Positions 6,198 through 15,544 are shown, counted from the first letter of the stretch. The stretch is 25,248 bases of DNA from SIAJ01 sp036266155 (GCA_036266155.1 DATANR010000380.1:1-25248); one strand, 5' to 3'. Notes: generated by a model from the letters alone, not told the origin. Program-made: numbers and translations.

Positions 6198-8333
6198 TCA
6201 GATCGGCACAAAGAGCGATGCGAGACCAGCGTGGCTGTCCTTCGCATTCGGCGGGGCCGATGGCAAGTTGCTGGTCGCAACCTTGCTTGCCTGAGAAGTT
6301 CGATTGCCGTCAATCGTGACAGACCAACCCCAAAGCTTGCCGGAATCGAACGGCGACGCGTCGTCAACGACGAGTTTCCAGACGCCTTTGGCGAGTTTAC
6401 CGTCGAAGGCCGACAAGGCGAATTCGGGCCGGTAGCTCCCGGCAAATGGCGCCACGCCGCGCCAGATGCTGTTGGCGGACTCGTCGTCGAAAACTGTATT
6501 GAAGAGATCGTTGCCGTTTCCGCCGCGGTGATTGAACAACATGACCTGCGTGCCATCGGGCCCGATCATTGTGATCCGCAAGTCGCCGATCGCCGAGTGG
6601 CCGACCTGTAGTTGCACATTGAGGTCGCGGATGGTGATGTCGTCGGTCACGTTCAATTGCGAGACGAGCCGGCCGAGGTCGGGGATCGCCTTGCCAACGT
6701 CGATCGACGAGTATGTTTTGGTTCCTGCCAGCGTGGTCGTTGCCGTGTACTTGTCGCCAGCCTCCCCTGACTTGCCGTTCTTGTTTTGATCCATGCGGTT
6801 GCCCGCCACGTCGAGCACGTCAGGGCCGACGACGAGCGTGTAAGTTCCGATAACAGTCTGACTCGCGAAGGTCACATCAAACTGCGTGTTGCCGGTCCCG
6901 GCGACGGCCACGACGCTCAACACCACGATCGCCTTGCCGGTCGGCCCGGTCAGCGTCACATCGGCCGCCGTGAACGTGGTCGCGTTGATCGCTTCGGAAA
7001 AGGTGACTCGTGCTGTGCTGATGGCGTTGCCCGGACCACCGAATACGACGCTTGTCACAGTAGCGCCGGTCGTGTCCTTCGCAGGCGGCGGCGTGGTTCC
7101 GCCGGAATCGTACGTGATTGCCTTGGCCACGTCGAGCCGGCCGCTAACGACTTTGCCCGTTAGCGAAGAAACCCGATCCGCGGTGTTGAGGACAGCCGCG
7201 ATGACTTGCTTGTACGTCCACGTTGGATGCGTGTCCCACACCAGAGCCATCGCGCCCACCACATGCGGCGTCGCCATGGATGTGCCGCTGTAGGTGCCGT
7301 ATTTGCCATTGGGCAGTGTGCTGTAGATCGAGACGCCCGGCGCCGCGATGTCGACCGTGGTCTTGCCGTAATTTGAGAAGCTGGCGAGCTTGTCGTTGCT
7401 GTCCGTGGCCGCGACCGCAACCAGATTGTCGCCGGCGTAATTCGCCGGGTAGACGGGACTCGCGTCGTTGTTGGTTCCATCATTGCCGGCCGCGGCCACG
7501 ACGATCACGCCCTTGGCACGCGCATTGGCGAGGGCTGTGGTCATAGCCGCATCGTAATCGCCGCCGCCAAAACTCTCGTTCACAACCTTGGCGCCTTTCG
7601 CGACAGCATAGTTCAACGCCCGCACAGCGTCGCTCATGTAGCCGCTGCCACTCGAGTCGAGAAACTTGAGCGCCATGATCCGAACATGGGGATCGACGCC
7701 GACCACGCCGACGCCGTTGTCGCCGACCGCCCCGATCGTGCCCGAGACATGCGTGCCGTGGCCGTTGTCGTCCATCGGGTTCGCGTCGTTGTTGGCGAAG
7801 TCGTAGCCGTAAACGTCGTCGACATACCCGTCGTGGTCGTCGTCGATCCCGTTGCCGGCGATCTCGCCGGCGTTGTGCCAAATGTTGGCTTTGAGGTCCG
7901 GGTGGTTGTAGGCCACGCCGGTATCAATCACCGCGACGATCGTCTTGCCGGTCCCGGTGCTCGTGTTCCAGGCCTCCGGCGCTCCGACCTTCTCCATGCC
8001 CCAGAGCGAATCAAGCGACGGATCGTTCGGAGTCGCCGCGAGGGCAACCTTGTAGTCGGGTTGCGCAAACAGGACGCCCGGTCGGGACTGAAACGTGGCG
8101 ATGGCGAGGTCGACCGACACCATCTTGGGCAAATTGACCTGAAAGAGTCCGTTGCCGAGAGATGTCGCGCCGAGCCCATAGCCCGTCGGATGAACGAGCC
8201 CGTCCTTCCATTGCACGAGCACGTGCGACGACGCGAATGCCGTGGCATCAACGGTCAGTTGGCCGGCGGGTACGTCGCGGGTTTCGAGCGTTTCCACGGC
8301 CAGCCGGTGGCCGCGGCGGGAATGACGAACCAT
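6198..8333 (-). CDS. Exported subtilisin-like serine protease with P domain
   Basis: This 711-residue S8 peptidase has an intact catalytic triad: Asp137 in AVIDTG, His192 in NGHGTHVSG and Ser352 in SGTSMATPH; the oxyanion Asn284 sits in AAGND. Residues 1-24 end in LAVETLETRDVPA, the N-terminal motif frequent on exported planctomycete proteins; residues 25-100 look like the propeptide. After the catalytic domain (about 110-405) there is a short proline linker, an Ig-like domain (about 420-515) and a proprotein-convertase P domain (about 545-675, with GDLRITMIGPDGTQVMLF and WGWSVTIDG). A calcium-like insert (NGIDDDHDGYVDD, 161-173) is present, as in related subtilases. It probably acts outside the cell or in the periplasm; substrate unknown. 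No clear ribosome site was seen before the ATG. Confidence 0.9.
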   Translation of the reverse strand: MVRHSRRGHRLAVETLETRDVPAGQLTVDATAFASSHVLVQWKDGLVHPTGYGLGATSLGNGLFQVNLPKMVSVDLAIATFQSRPGVLFAQPDYKVALAATPNDPSLDSLWGMEKVGAPEAWNTSTGTGKTIVAVIDTGVAYNHPDLKANIWHNAGEIAGNGIDDDHDGYVDDVYGYDFANNDANPMDDNGHGTHVSGTIGAVGDNGVGVVGVDPHVRIMALKFLDSSGSGYMSDAVRALNYAVAKGAKVVNESFGGGDYDAAMTTALANARAKGVIVVAAAGNDGTNNDASPVYPANYAGDNLVAVAATDSNDKLASFSNYGKTTVDIAAPGVSIYSTLPNGKYGTYSGTSMATPHVVGAMALVWDTHPTWTYKQVIAAVLNTADRVSSLTGKVVSGRLDVAKAITYDSGGTTPPPAKDTTGATVTSVVFGGPGNAISTARVTFSEAINATTFTAADVTLTGPTGKAIVVLSVVAVAGTGNTQFDVTFASQTVIGTYTLVVGPDVLDVAGNRMDQNKNGKSGEAGDKYTATTTLAGTKTYSSIDVGKAIPDLGRLVSQLNVTDDITIRDLNVQLQVGHSAIGDLRITMIGPDGTQVMLFNHRGGNGNDLFNTVFDDESANSIWRGVAPFAGSYRPEFALSAFDGKLAKGVWKLVVDDASPFDSGKLWGWSVTIDGNRTSQASKVATSNLPSAPPNAKDSHAGLASLFVPI

Positions 8334-8548
8334 GTCGGGCTCAGCATCAAGGTGTCGGTCGTGGTGTATGTGTGGGTCGCGCCGGCCGGACCTGATTTGC
8401 CGGTTAAAGCGCTTCCCACGTGAAAACTAAGTCGCGCGGAAACGCCGGTCAAACGAATGGAGCGCGGCGAACGGAATGTACCGGTCGTGCGGGTTGAGGA
8501 GGGAGGGGTTGTAACGGATGTGCGGGATCTGGGGATTGGAAAAGAAAC

Positions 8549-8580
8549 GGCGTGAGCAGCCCGTTCGGGCCGCTCACGCC
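8549..8580 (-). terminator. Rho-independent terminator, minus strand
   Basis: GGCGTGAGC (8549-8557) pairs exactly with GCTCACGCC (8572-8580); inside, GCCCG/CGGGC extends the stem after one mismatch. On the minus strand it is followed by a T-rich tract (GTTTCTTTTCC), about 25 bases downstream of the stop of the coiled-coil gene ending at 8606. Confidence 0.75.
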
Positions 8581-8605
8581 GCATTACTCGTCTGCAATCG
8601 CTTGG

Positions 8606-10312
8606 CTATTTCTTGTCACCCGGCGCCTGGTTGCCGAGCTTCTCAAAGTACTCCTTCACCATCTCCTTGGCGGCCTTCGGCAACCGCTGCACTTCGACCG
8701 CTTCGGGGGCCTCCTGCACCGCCTGCTTAATGTCGCCGGCCATTTCGACGCTCGACGACTTCTTGAAAGCCGGGCCGTTGGTGGCGCCCCCGTATTGCTT
8801 CCGGCCCTTGGCGTCGAAGAAGCCGCGGACGCGTTCTTCCTCGCCCTGCTTGGTCTTGGCGTCCTTGTTCTCGGGCCGCTTGCCGCTGGCGCCTTCGGCA
8901 TAGCCTTTGGCATTGTCCCTTTCCGAACCCGGTTCGCCCTTTTTCTTGCCCTCGCCTTCACACTCCTTGCAGCCTTCCTTCTTCATCTGCTTCAGGTTTT
9001 GCAGGTGCTCCTCAATGTCTTCGAGGTCCTGCAATTCGTCCTGAATGTCGCCGAGCTGTTTGCCAATCTGGCCAAGCTGATCAGACAGGCCATCCAGATC
9101 GTTCTTTTCGAGCGATTGCTTGGCCTGTTTCAATGCCTTGGCCAGCTCCTGCATTTCCTTCGTCATCTGCTGATCTTTTTGCAGGTTCTGGAGTTCACGC
9201 TCCAGTGCGTCCGCGTCGCGGTTTTCGCGCTTGGCCTGGTCGATCAGGTCCTTGAGCTTCTTCTCCTTCTCTTTCTGTTCGCGGTTCAATTTGTCGACCT
9301 GTTTGTCCATGTCGTCGAGTTGCTTTTTGAGCTGGTCCTGTTCCTGCTTATCCAGCTTTTTCTCCTTCGCCTTCTTCTGCAGTTTGTCGACTTCTTCTTG
9401 CGCCTTCTTCAGATCGCCCTTGGCCAGCGCTTCTTCGACGCCCTTCGCCGGTCCATCACGACGGGCCTCGCCTTGCTCCAATTCCGTCAGCTTGCTCATC
9501 TGGTCCTGGAGCTTCTGAAACTTCTCATTCATTTCCTGTTCGCGCTTCTTCAACCGCTCCTCGGCCGACGCGACCTTCTCTTGCCGTTCACGAACCTGGT
9601 CCGGCTTTTCCTTCTCCGGCGCCTCCTTGTTGTGCTCTGCGTAGAGTTTTTCCAGCTCCGTTTCCAGCTGGCGAAGTTCTTCCGACTTGTTTGGTCGCTC
9701 GATGGGCGGCTTGATGAACGGGCGCGGCGGGATCACTTTCGTTTGTGCATCCTTCTCATCCGCCTTGGCTTGTTCGTCGTCTTGTTTAGCAGAGCCACCT
9801 GCGAGCATGGTCAGCAAGGGAGGCGGATAAAGAGCGAGCAACATAATCGCGATCGCCTGGGCCGGCAGAAACAAGGCCCGCCAGCCGATGCGGACCGGGA
9901 ACTTGCCCGGCACGCCCACGCGTTCCAACTTGGTATTGGCATCGGCCAGCAGGGCTTGACCTGCCGGCGACGATTGATCTTGAGGGGACAATCCCATCGC
10001 CGTCGTGACACGTTCTTTCAGGTCAAAACGCTGGTCGATCGCCAGGGCGGCTGTGAGGTGGGTTGGAGCGGCACGGCGGGCGAGCATGACGGCGAGCACA
10101 GTGCCGAACATGCCCAGGCCGGCGAGCAAAGCCCATTTCAACTGGCCCGATCCCCCGCTCACCGCGGCGGGTTCAATGAGAAACCAAATGAGACCCAGAG
10201 CGAGGGCACAGCCCCACGCCAAACCAAGTCGATTCAGCAGCAATTGCATAAAAAGCCGTCGGCGTGCCTGAGACACACGTGTTTCGAGCGGCGTCGGCGT
10301 GCGGCGGTCCAT
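8606..10312 (-). CDS. Membrane protein with a very long coiled coil
   Basis: The 568-residue product has three hydrophobic segments (about residues 30-48, 59-78 and 146-168), consistent with an inner-membrane protein. The segment between the second and third (ALAIDQRFDLKERVTTAMGL) matches a conserved stretch seen in planctomycete proteins near MoxR-type or DUF4175-like membrane proteins. From about 205 to 430 the chain is a continuous Lys/Glu/Gln-rich coiled coil, then a short Cys pair (GCKECEGEG) and a charged, poorly conserved tail. ATG at 10312 has GAGG nine bases upstream. The gene ends at a clear terminator. It diverges from the kinase gene, so the two may be linked functionally, but this is inference. 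The opposite strand of the coil looks like a long Leu/Phe-rich frame and is not a gene. Confidence 0.75.
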   Translation of the reverse strand: MDRRTPTPLETRVSQARRRLFMQLLLNRLGLAWGCALALGLIWFLIEPAAVSGGSGQLKWALLAGLGMFGTVLAVMLARRAAPTHLTAALAIDQRFDLKERVTTAMGLSPQDQSSPAGQALLADANTKLERVGVPGKFPVRIGWRALFLPAQAIAIMLLALYPPPLLTMLAGGSAKQDDEQAKADEKDAQTKVIPPRPFIKPPIERPNKSEELRQLETELEKLYAEHNKEAPEKEKPDQVRERQEKVASAEERLKKREQEMNEKFQKLQDQMSKLTELEQGEARRDGPAKGVEEALAKGDLKKAQEEVDKLQKKAKEKKLDKQEQDQLKKQLDDMDKQVDKLNREQKEKEKKLKDLIDQAKRENRDADALERELQNLQKDQQMTKEMQELAKALKQAKQSLEKNDLDGLSDQLGQIGKQLGDIQDELQDLEDIEEHLQNLKQMKKEGCKECEGEGKKKGEPGSERDNAKGYAEGASGKRPENKDAKTKQGEEERVRGFFDAKGRKQYGGATNGPAFKKSSSVEMAGDIKQAVQEAPEAVEVQRLPKAAKEMVKEYFEKLGNQAPGDKK

Positions 10313-10627
10313 GGCGATTCCTCGGCGATTGCTCAGGCTATTCGCTATTATCGTCCGAACATTCGCAGTTGCAATCGGAATCGCCGGGTTGATACGATTC
10401 GGCGGCCGACTGCCGGTTAGGTGAAAATGAGCGTGGTTGTCACCGAACGGTCGAGTTTGCTCTATATCATAGTTGCAGTTTGATCGGGCCTGACTTTACG
10501 ACGCAACCACAAGACCGGGCAGCTTCTTATCACCCCGCTGCCCGGTGGTTCGTAGGTTCGCCTTGATCAGATGACCCGTCTCGGAATGGTCCGGATGACG
10601 CCCCGCGTCCGGCAGACAGGTGGGCCG
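10313..10627. promoter_or_regulatory. Divergent promoter region with inverted repeat
   Basis: This stretch separates the coiled-coil gene (minus) from the kinase gene (plus) and must hold promoters for both. It contains a 10-bp inverted repeat, ACCGGGCAGC (10514-10523) with GCTGCCCGGT (10537-10546), about 80 bases before the chosen kinase start. It could be a leader hairpin or an operator. No sigma70-type promoter with good spacing was found. Nothing else is recognisable. Confidence 0.45.
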
Positions 10628-13318
10628 ATGCCAGCTCCCACGACGGTCGATGAATTTGTTGACCTCGTTCGCAAGAGTGCCGTCCTGGAGGACGGTCGCC
10701 TCAATACGTACGTTCAGAAGATCAAGTCGGACCCCGCGACGCCCAAAGCACTTAGCGATATCGCGGGCATCTTTGTCCGCGATGGGCTGATCACCTTCTT
10801 CCAGGCTGAACAGTTTCTCCAAGGTAAATGGAAGCGCTTTTCGATCGGCAAATACAAGGTCCTCGAAAAGCTCGGTTCCGGCGGCATGGGACAGGTGTTC
10901 CTGTGCGAGCATAAATTGATGCGCCGCCGCGTGGCCGTCAAAGTGCTCCCCACCGCGAAGGCAACCGACCCGTCGAGCCTGGACCGCTTCTATCGGGAAG
11001 CACGGGCCGTTGCCGCCCTGGACCACCCAAACATCGTTCGCGCTTACGACATCGACCAGGACGACAATCTGCATTTCCTGGTCATGGAGTACGTGGACGG
11101 CGCCAGTCTCCAGGAGATGATTCGCCGAACCGGGCCGATGGATCCGATTCGCGCGTGCCATTACATGTACTGGTCGGCGGTCGGCCTCCAGCACGCGCAT
11201 GCTAACGGGCTCATCCATCGCGACATTAAGCCCGGCAACATCCTCGTCGATCGCACCGGCGTCGTCAAAATCCTCGATCTCGGTTTGGCTCGCTTCTTCC
11301 ACGACGAAGATGACGCGATCACCAAGAAATACGACGAAAGCGTCCTGGGCACGGCCGATTACCTCGCGCCCGAGCAAGCGGTCGACAGCCACGGCGTTGA
11401 TGGGCGCGCCGACATCTATTCGCTCGGCGCGACGTTCTATTTCTTGCTGACCGGGCAGCCGCCGTTTGCCGAAGGATCGGTCGCGCAGAAGTTACTCTGG
11501 CACCAGAGCAAGTCGCCCAAATCGCTGCGCGAAATACGGCCGGAAGTCCCCGAGGTCGTCAGCAAGATCGTCGGCCGGATGATGGCCAAGAAGCCCGAGG
11601 ATCGGTATCAGACGCCGGGTGAATTGGCTGAGGCATTGTTACCGTTCACGCACACGGAGATTCCGCCGCCGCCCGAAGCCGAGATGCCGCAACTCTCCGC
11701 CGCGGCTCAAGGTACGGCAAGCGGCCCTGTCTCCGTTTTGGCCGCCCCACGCCCAGCAGCGCAACCAAAAACGCCCTCCCCGGCGCAAGCCCCCAAGCCG
11801 GCCGCGGGCCCCAAGCCAACGCCATCCGGACCTAAACCCAAGTTGCCGTCGCAATTGCCGTCAGCATCGCCCTCACGGGAAGGCAACGGCGTCGCTGTCG
11901 CGGACGCGGATACGCAGAGAAACAAGCCGAGTCCCGTTGTCGAGCCGATCGCCGAAACCCCGATACCGAATACGCCGATCTGGGAAGCGATTAGCGCGGA
12001 GACCGCGAACAATTCGCGTGCGGACACCGACCGCAGCAAACGTGATGGATCGAGTCGTCGAACGCGCAGCACGCCAAAACAATCGTCGAGCAAGTCAAAA
12101 ATTCGAACAGCATCGGGTACGCAACCGAAGAAACTGCCCATCAAGTTGATCGTTGCCGCCGGTGGTGGACTGCTCCTGCTCGGCGCTCTGGCGTTCGCGA
12201 TCTACTGGTTCGGCTTCCATGACAAGGGCGGCAAGTCGTCAACGACGCAGCCCGCGGGCGAACCACGCCGACTGGTGCTCTCGAAGAGCCCCGGCCCGCT
12301 CCACTATTCATCGTTCACCAAGGCGGTCCAGGACTTCAAGCCCGGCGACACGATCGTCCTTGAGGACGATTGGGAGGAGTCCGGCGCAGTCTCGCAGGTC
12401 AAGGGCCTGCAGATCGCCGCGGCCGAGGGCAAGCAGCCGGTGTGGCGAGCGCCCGCGAACAAACCTGGTAGCGCGGTCCTATCGCTCGCAGGCACCGAGG
12501 GCGCCAAGATCACCGGCATCACCTTTGACGCGATTGGCAACGCCGACTACGCCCTGCGACTGCAAGGGGCTTGTCCCAATCTAACAATCGAAGGTTGCAC
12601 GCTGCTTAACGCGAAGGTGGCGCCGCTCGGCATTCACGATTGTGTCGGGGATAAGAGCAAACCCGTCGTGATTCGGAGAATTCAGGTCTCCAGCACTACC
12701 GGACGGGCGGGCGTGCTCTTCACCGCCAATGCGTCCACGAAGAACAATTTCCCAGCAAAGGGCAGCGATGCCATCGTGCTGCAGAACAGCCTGATCGAAG
12801 GCCCGCCAGGTGGTGCGTGCATCTTGTTCGAGGGCAGCGCCGCCGCCGACATTCGCAATTGCCGGTTCTGGAAGGGCGCTTGTGGTCTGCAAGTCCGCAA
12901 GGCGATCGAACGGCCGCCTTCCGACTTCTCCTGGCAGGTCGGCGTGATCAACAATACCTTCCACAGCCAATCGGTCGCCGCGGTGTGGGTTGAGGACGCC
13001 GGCCAAGTGAAGCAACGACCCGAAAATGCCTTCACCTTCAATCAGAATTATTTCGCCGGAAGTCCCGTCTGCTTCAAGATCGATGGCGATATGAACGGGG
13101 CAAAGTTCTTGAGTGTTGACGCAAGCAACTTCCGCAAGGCAGGCATGGCGCCGGCCGCGCCGCCGAACCTGCCCCCGACCATGCCGTTGCCGATTGCGGA
13201 AACTCCAGCAGACGTGGTGACGGATCCGGGGAATCCCGCCAGGCTGCTGACTTACGATCGCAATAGCCCGCTGTTCAAGGCCTACAAGGACAAGCCGGTT
13301 GGAGCGCCGCCGGAATAG
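10628..13318 (+). CDS. Ser/Thr protein kinase fused to an extracytoplasmic beta-helix-like domain
   Basis: ATG at 10628 is preferred over 10571 because AGGTGGG precedes it; the product is 896 residues. An N-terminal module (about 1-72, with GLITFFQAEQFLQGK) is followed by a Hanks-type kinase domain (about 75-345): glycine loop GSGGMGQV, Lys105 in VAVK, catalytic Asp199 in HRDIKPGN, DLG (Asp217) in place of DFG, and APE (248-250). A Pro/Ala/Ser-rich linker runs to a transmembrane helix at about 505-528. The outer part (about 545-830) has repeated short strands and Asn-rich turns (ITGITFDAIGNADYALRL, NLTIEGCTLL, IRNCRFWKG) typical of right-handed parallel beta-helix domains related to pectate-lyase-like folds. 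The kinase should phosphorylate cytoplasmic proteins in response to an outside ligand, perhaps a glycan; the ligand is unknown. It is followed after 60 bases by hscA on the same strand. Confidence 0.9.
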   Translation: MPAPTTVDEFVDLVRKSAVLEDGRLNTYVQKIKSDPATPKALSDIAGIFVRDGLITFFQAEQFLQGKWKRFSIGKYKVLEKLGSGGMGQVFLCEHKLMRRRVAVKVLPTAKATDPSSLDRFYREARAVAALDHPNIVRAYDIDQDDNLHFLVMEYVDGASLQEMIRRTGPMDPIRACHYMYWSAVGLQHAHANGLIHRDIKPGNILVDRTGVVKILDLGLARFFHDEDDAITKKYDESVLGTADYLAPEQAVDSHGVDGRADIYSLGATFYFLLTGQPPFAEGSVAQKLLWHQSKSPKSLREIRPEVPEVVSKIVGRMMAKKPEDRYQTPGELAEALLPFTHTEIPPPPEAEMPQLSAAAQGTASGPVSVLAAPRPAAQPKTPSPAQAPKPAAGPKPTPSGPKPKLPSQLPSASPSREGNGVAVADADTQRNKPSPVVEPIAETPIPNTPIWEAISAETANNSRADTDRSKRDGSSRRTRSTPKQSSSKSKIRTASGTQPKKLPIKLIVAAGGGLLLLGALAFAIYWFGFHDKGGKSSTTQPAGEPRRLVLSKSPGPLHYSSFTKAVQDFKPGDTIVLEDDWEESGAVSQVKGLQIAAAEGKQPVWRAPANKPGSAVLSLAGTEGAKITGITFDAIGNADYALRLQGACPNLTIEGCTLLNAKVAPLGIHDCVGDKSKPVVIRRIQVSSTTGRAGVLFTANASTKNNFPAKGSDAIVLQNSLIEGPPGGACILFEGSAAADIRNCRFWKGACGLQVRKAIERPPSDFSWQVGVINNTFHSQSVAAVWVEDAGQVKQRPENAFTFNQNYFAGSPVCFKIDGDMNGAKFLSVDASNFRKAGMAPAAPPNLPPTMPLPIAETPADVVTDPGNPARLLTYDRNSPLFKAYKDKPVGAPPE

Positions 13319-13378
13319 CCGCAAGAACCTCGTCGTCGATGCACGTCAATTCTGCTCACCGTCTATAACTCAATCAGC

Positions 13379-15196
13379 ATGAATCCCTCTGTCGTCGGCA
13401 TCGACCTGGGCACAACCTTTAGTCTCGCCGCCTATGTATGCGATGGCCGGCCGGAGGTCGTGCGTGATTCCAATGGCATCGGATTGGTTCCGAGCGTCAT
13501 CAGCTTCCATGCGGATGGCACCGTACTCGTTGGGACGGCGGCGCGCGAGCGGGCGCTGAGCGACCCCGAGCATACGATCTTCAGCGTCAAACGGTTGATG
13601 GGCCGGACGCTTGCGGACCTGCAGAAGGAACTCAGGCTGATCCCGCACCAGATCAGCGAGCGCGACGCCGGCAACGGACGCAAAGTGCTGACCGTTCGCA
13701 TCGGCGATCGCGAGCACACACCGGAAGAACTCTCGGCGCTGATCCTCCGCGAGGTCCGCAAACGGGCCGGCGACCCGACGCGTGCCGTTATCACTGTGCC
13801 CGCTTACTTCGACGACAGCCAGCGCCAGGCGACGCGCGATGCCGGCCGGATCGCGGGCCTCGACGTCCTGCGCATTGTCAATGAGCCGACGGCTGCGGCC
13901 CTCGCTTATGGCCTCGATCGCCGCGAGTCGGGCACCGTCGCCGTCTACGACCTCGGCGGCGGGACGTTCGACTGCTCGATCCTCCGCATCAGCGATGGCG
14001 TTTTCAAAGTGCTCAGCACGAATGGCGACACGTACCTCGGCGGCGACGACTTCGATCGGGCGATCATGGAGGTTGCCGCGAAAGAGATGGGCGTCGATCT
14101 CGAAAGCAAGAAGGATCCGCTGCTGCTTCAAGAACTCCGCGACCAGGCAGAGCGGGTGAAAATCGCCTTGTCGTCGGTCGAATCGTCCGAGTTTGTGACA
14201 GCCGCCTTCCGCCGAGCATTTACGCGTGCCGAGTTTGAAGCCCTCATCGCCACGCACATCGACCGTTCGCTGGATCGGGCTCGACGCGCTTTGAAGGACG
14301 CCGAACTCACAGCCAAACAGATTGATGAAGTCGTCCTCGTCGGCGGCTCAACGCGCATTCCGTATGTCCGCCAGCGCGTCGGCGAGTTCTTCGGCCGGAC
14401 GCCGCACACCGAAATGAATCCGGATGAAGTGGTCGCGCTCGGAGCCGCCCTGCAGGCCGACATCCTCACCGGCGGCCGACGGCACATGCTCTTGCTGGAT
14501 GTCATCCCGCTGTCGCTCGGCATCGAAACGCTTGGCGGCGTCGTGGACAAGCTGATCCACCGGAACACCACGGTGCCGGCCCGCGCGACGACACGCTACA
14601 GCACATCGGCAGACGGCCAATCGGCGATCCTGATCAACATCTACCAGGGCGAACGCGAGTTGACCAAGGACTGTAAGCTGCTCGGCACCTTCAAGCTCGC
14701 AGGCATCCCCCCGATGCCAGCCGGGCTGCCGCAGGTCGACGTGACCTTTCTCGTGAACGAGAATGGCATGCTCACGGTCAGCGCCGAGGAACAGCGGAGC
14801 GGCAAGGAAGCGAGCGTGACCGTGCAGGCGGTACACGGTCTTTCACCGGACGAGGTCGATCGACTCGTCCTAGAGAGCGTCGAGCATGCGCACGACGACT
14901 ACCGAGCCGCTCGCTTCGTCACTCAGAGAAACAAAGCGGAGGCCGACCTGCGACATACGGAAAAGGCTCTCGCCGACGCCGGCCACCTACTCCCGGCCGA
15001 CGAGCGAACGGCCGTCGATGCCGCGCGCTCGACTCTGCAAACGGCGATGGCCGGTACCGACGTGGACGCCTTGGTGAAGGCCATCGAAGACCTGGGACGA
15101 GTCACGCGCTCGCTGGCTGAGATCCGCATGAACGCGGTGGTGAAGCAGGCAATGAGCGGCAAATCCGAAGCGGATTTGAAGGCCGAGAAGCTCTGA
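13379..15196 (+). CDS. hscA: HscA-type Hsp70 chaperone
   Basis: The 605-residue product is a complete Hsp70. ATPase signatures are IDLGTTFS (8-15), VYDLGGGTFDCS (189-200) and VVLVGGSTRIP (318-328); the linker LLLDVIPLSLG (371-381) leads to the substrate-binding domain. Several stretches match HscA rather than DnaK: VKRLMGRTLADLQ, ITVPAYFDDSQRQ, VGEFFGRTP, GERELTKDCKLLGTFKLAGI and the lack of a DnaK-type Gly-rich C-terminus; the length also fits HscA (about 616). HscA, with HscB and IscU, helps transfer Fe-S clusters to target proteins. The next gene, iscX, belongs to the same isc pathway, which supports the call. No hscB, iscU, iscS or ferredoxin gene lies in the window, so the rest must be elsewhere, or this pair works with a Suf-type system. 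No clear ribosome site precedes the ATG at 13379. Confidence 0.85.
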   Translation: MNPSVVGIDLGTTFSLAAYVCDGRPEVVRDSNGIGLVPSVISFHADGTVLVGTAARERALSDPEHTIFSVKRLMGRTLADLQKELRLIPHQISERDAGNGRKVLTVRIGDREHTPEELSALILREVRKRAGDPTRAVITVPAYFDDSQRQATRDAGRIAGLDVLRIVNEPTAAALAYGLDRRESGTVAVYDLGGGTFDCSILRISDGVFKVLSTNGDTYLGGDDFDRAIMEVAAKEMGVDLESKKDPLLLQELRDQAERVKIALSSVESSEFVTAAFRRAFTRAEFEALIATHIDRSLDRARRALKDAELTAKQIDEVVLVGGSTRIPYVRQRVGEFFGRTPHTEMNPDEVVALGAALQADILTGGRRHMLLLDVIPLSLGIETLGGVVDKLIHRNTTVPARATTRYSTSADGQSAILINIYQGERELTKDCKLLGTFKLAGIPPMPAGLPQVDVTFLVNENGMLTVSAEEQRSGKEASVTVQAVHGLSPDEVDRLVLESVEHAHDDYRAARFVTQRNKAEADLRHTEKALADAGHLLPADERTAVDAARSTLQTAMAGTDVDALVKAIEDLGRVTRSLAEIRMNAVVKQAMSGKSEADLKAEKL

Positions 15197-15328
15197 TCGC
15201 GGCACAGGGCGATCGTGCGAATTCATTGCTTTCACACACTGACCTCCAAATTCGTTTCGCTGGCTTTTCTTGCAACGAATTGAAACAAACTCGGCAAGCG
15301 CTTTTGGAAATCTCTTCTGGAGTTTGCG

Positions 15329-15541
15329 ATGACCTGGATCGACACACGCGAGATTGGCGAGGCTCTGTTCGAGCGCTACGACACGCTCGACCCGCTGACG
15401 GTCCGCTTCACGGACATGCACAAGTGGATTTTGGATTTGGAAGGCTTTGAAGGCAAATCCGACGGGTCCAATGAAAAACTCCTCGAAGCCATTCAGATGG
15501 TCTGGTACGAGGAATGGAAGGATGAGTACGGCGACGACTAA
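15329..15541 (+). CDS. iscX: Fe-S cluster assembly protein IscX
   Basis: The 70-residue product matches IscX (YfhJ) along its whole length: TWIDTREIGEALFERYDTLD, VRFTDMHKWILDLEGFEG, then SNEKLLEAIQMVWYEEW; usual IscX proteins are about 66 residues. IscX is a small acidic protein that binds IscS and iron and tunes cluster assembly. ATG at 15329 has GGAG seven bases upstream. The 132-base gap after hscA contains an 8-bp inverted repeat, AATTCGTT (15249-15256) with AACGAATT (15274-15281), which could be a leader structure or regulator site; iscX may thus be expressed partly by itself. Its stop lies three bases from the stop of the convergent lipoprotein gene. Confidence 0.9.
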   Translation: MTWIDTREIGEALFERYDTLDPLTVRFTDMHKWILDLEGFEGKSDGSNEKLLEAIQMVWYEEWKDEYGDD

Positions 15542-15544
15542 ACG

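Noticed and set aside
7686..8423. 245-codon frame antisense to the subtilase
   Set aside because: Val/Arg/Asp-rich, no domain; the minus strand has a complete catalytic triad.
8552..10420. 622-codon plus-strand frame
   Set aside because: Lies antisense to the coiled-coil gene; its Leu/Phe/Val-rich product is the expected mirror of a Lys/Glu/Gln-rich coil and has no family features.
10496..11392. 298-codon minus frame
   Set aside because: Antisense of the kinase N-terminal and catalytic part; no motifs.
13370..14257. 295-codon minus frame
   Set aside because: Shadow of hscA, which is complete and has clear Hsp70 motifs.
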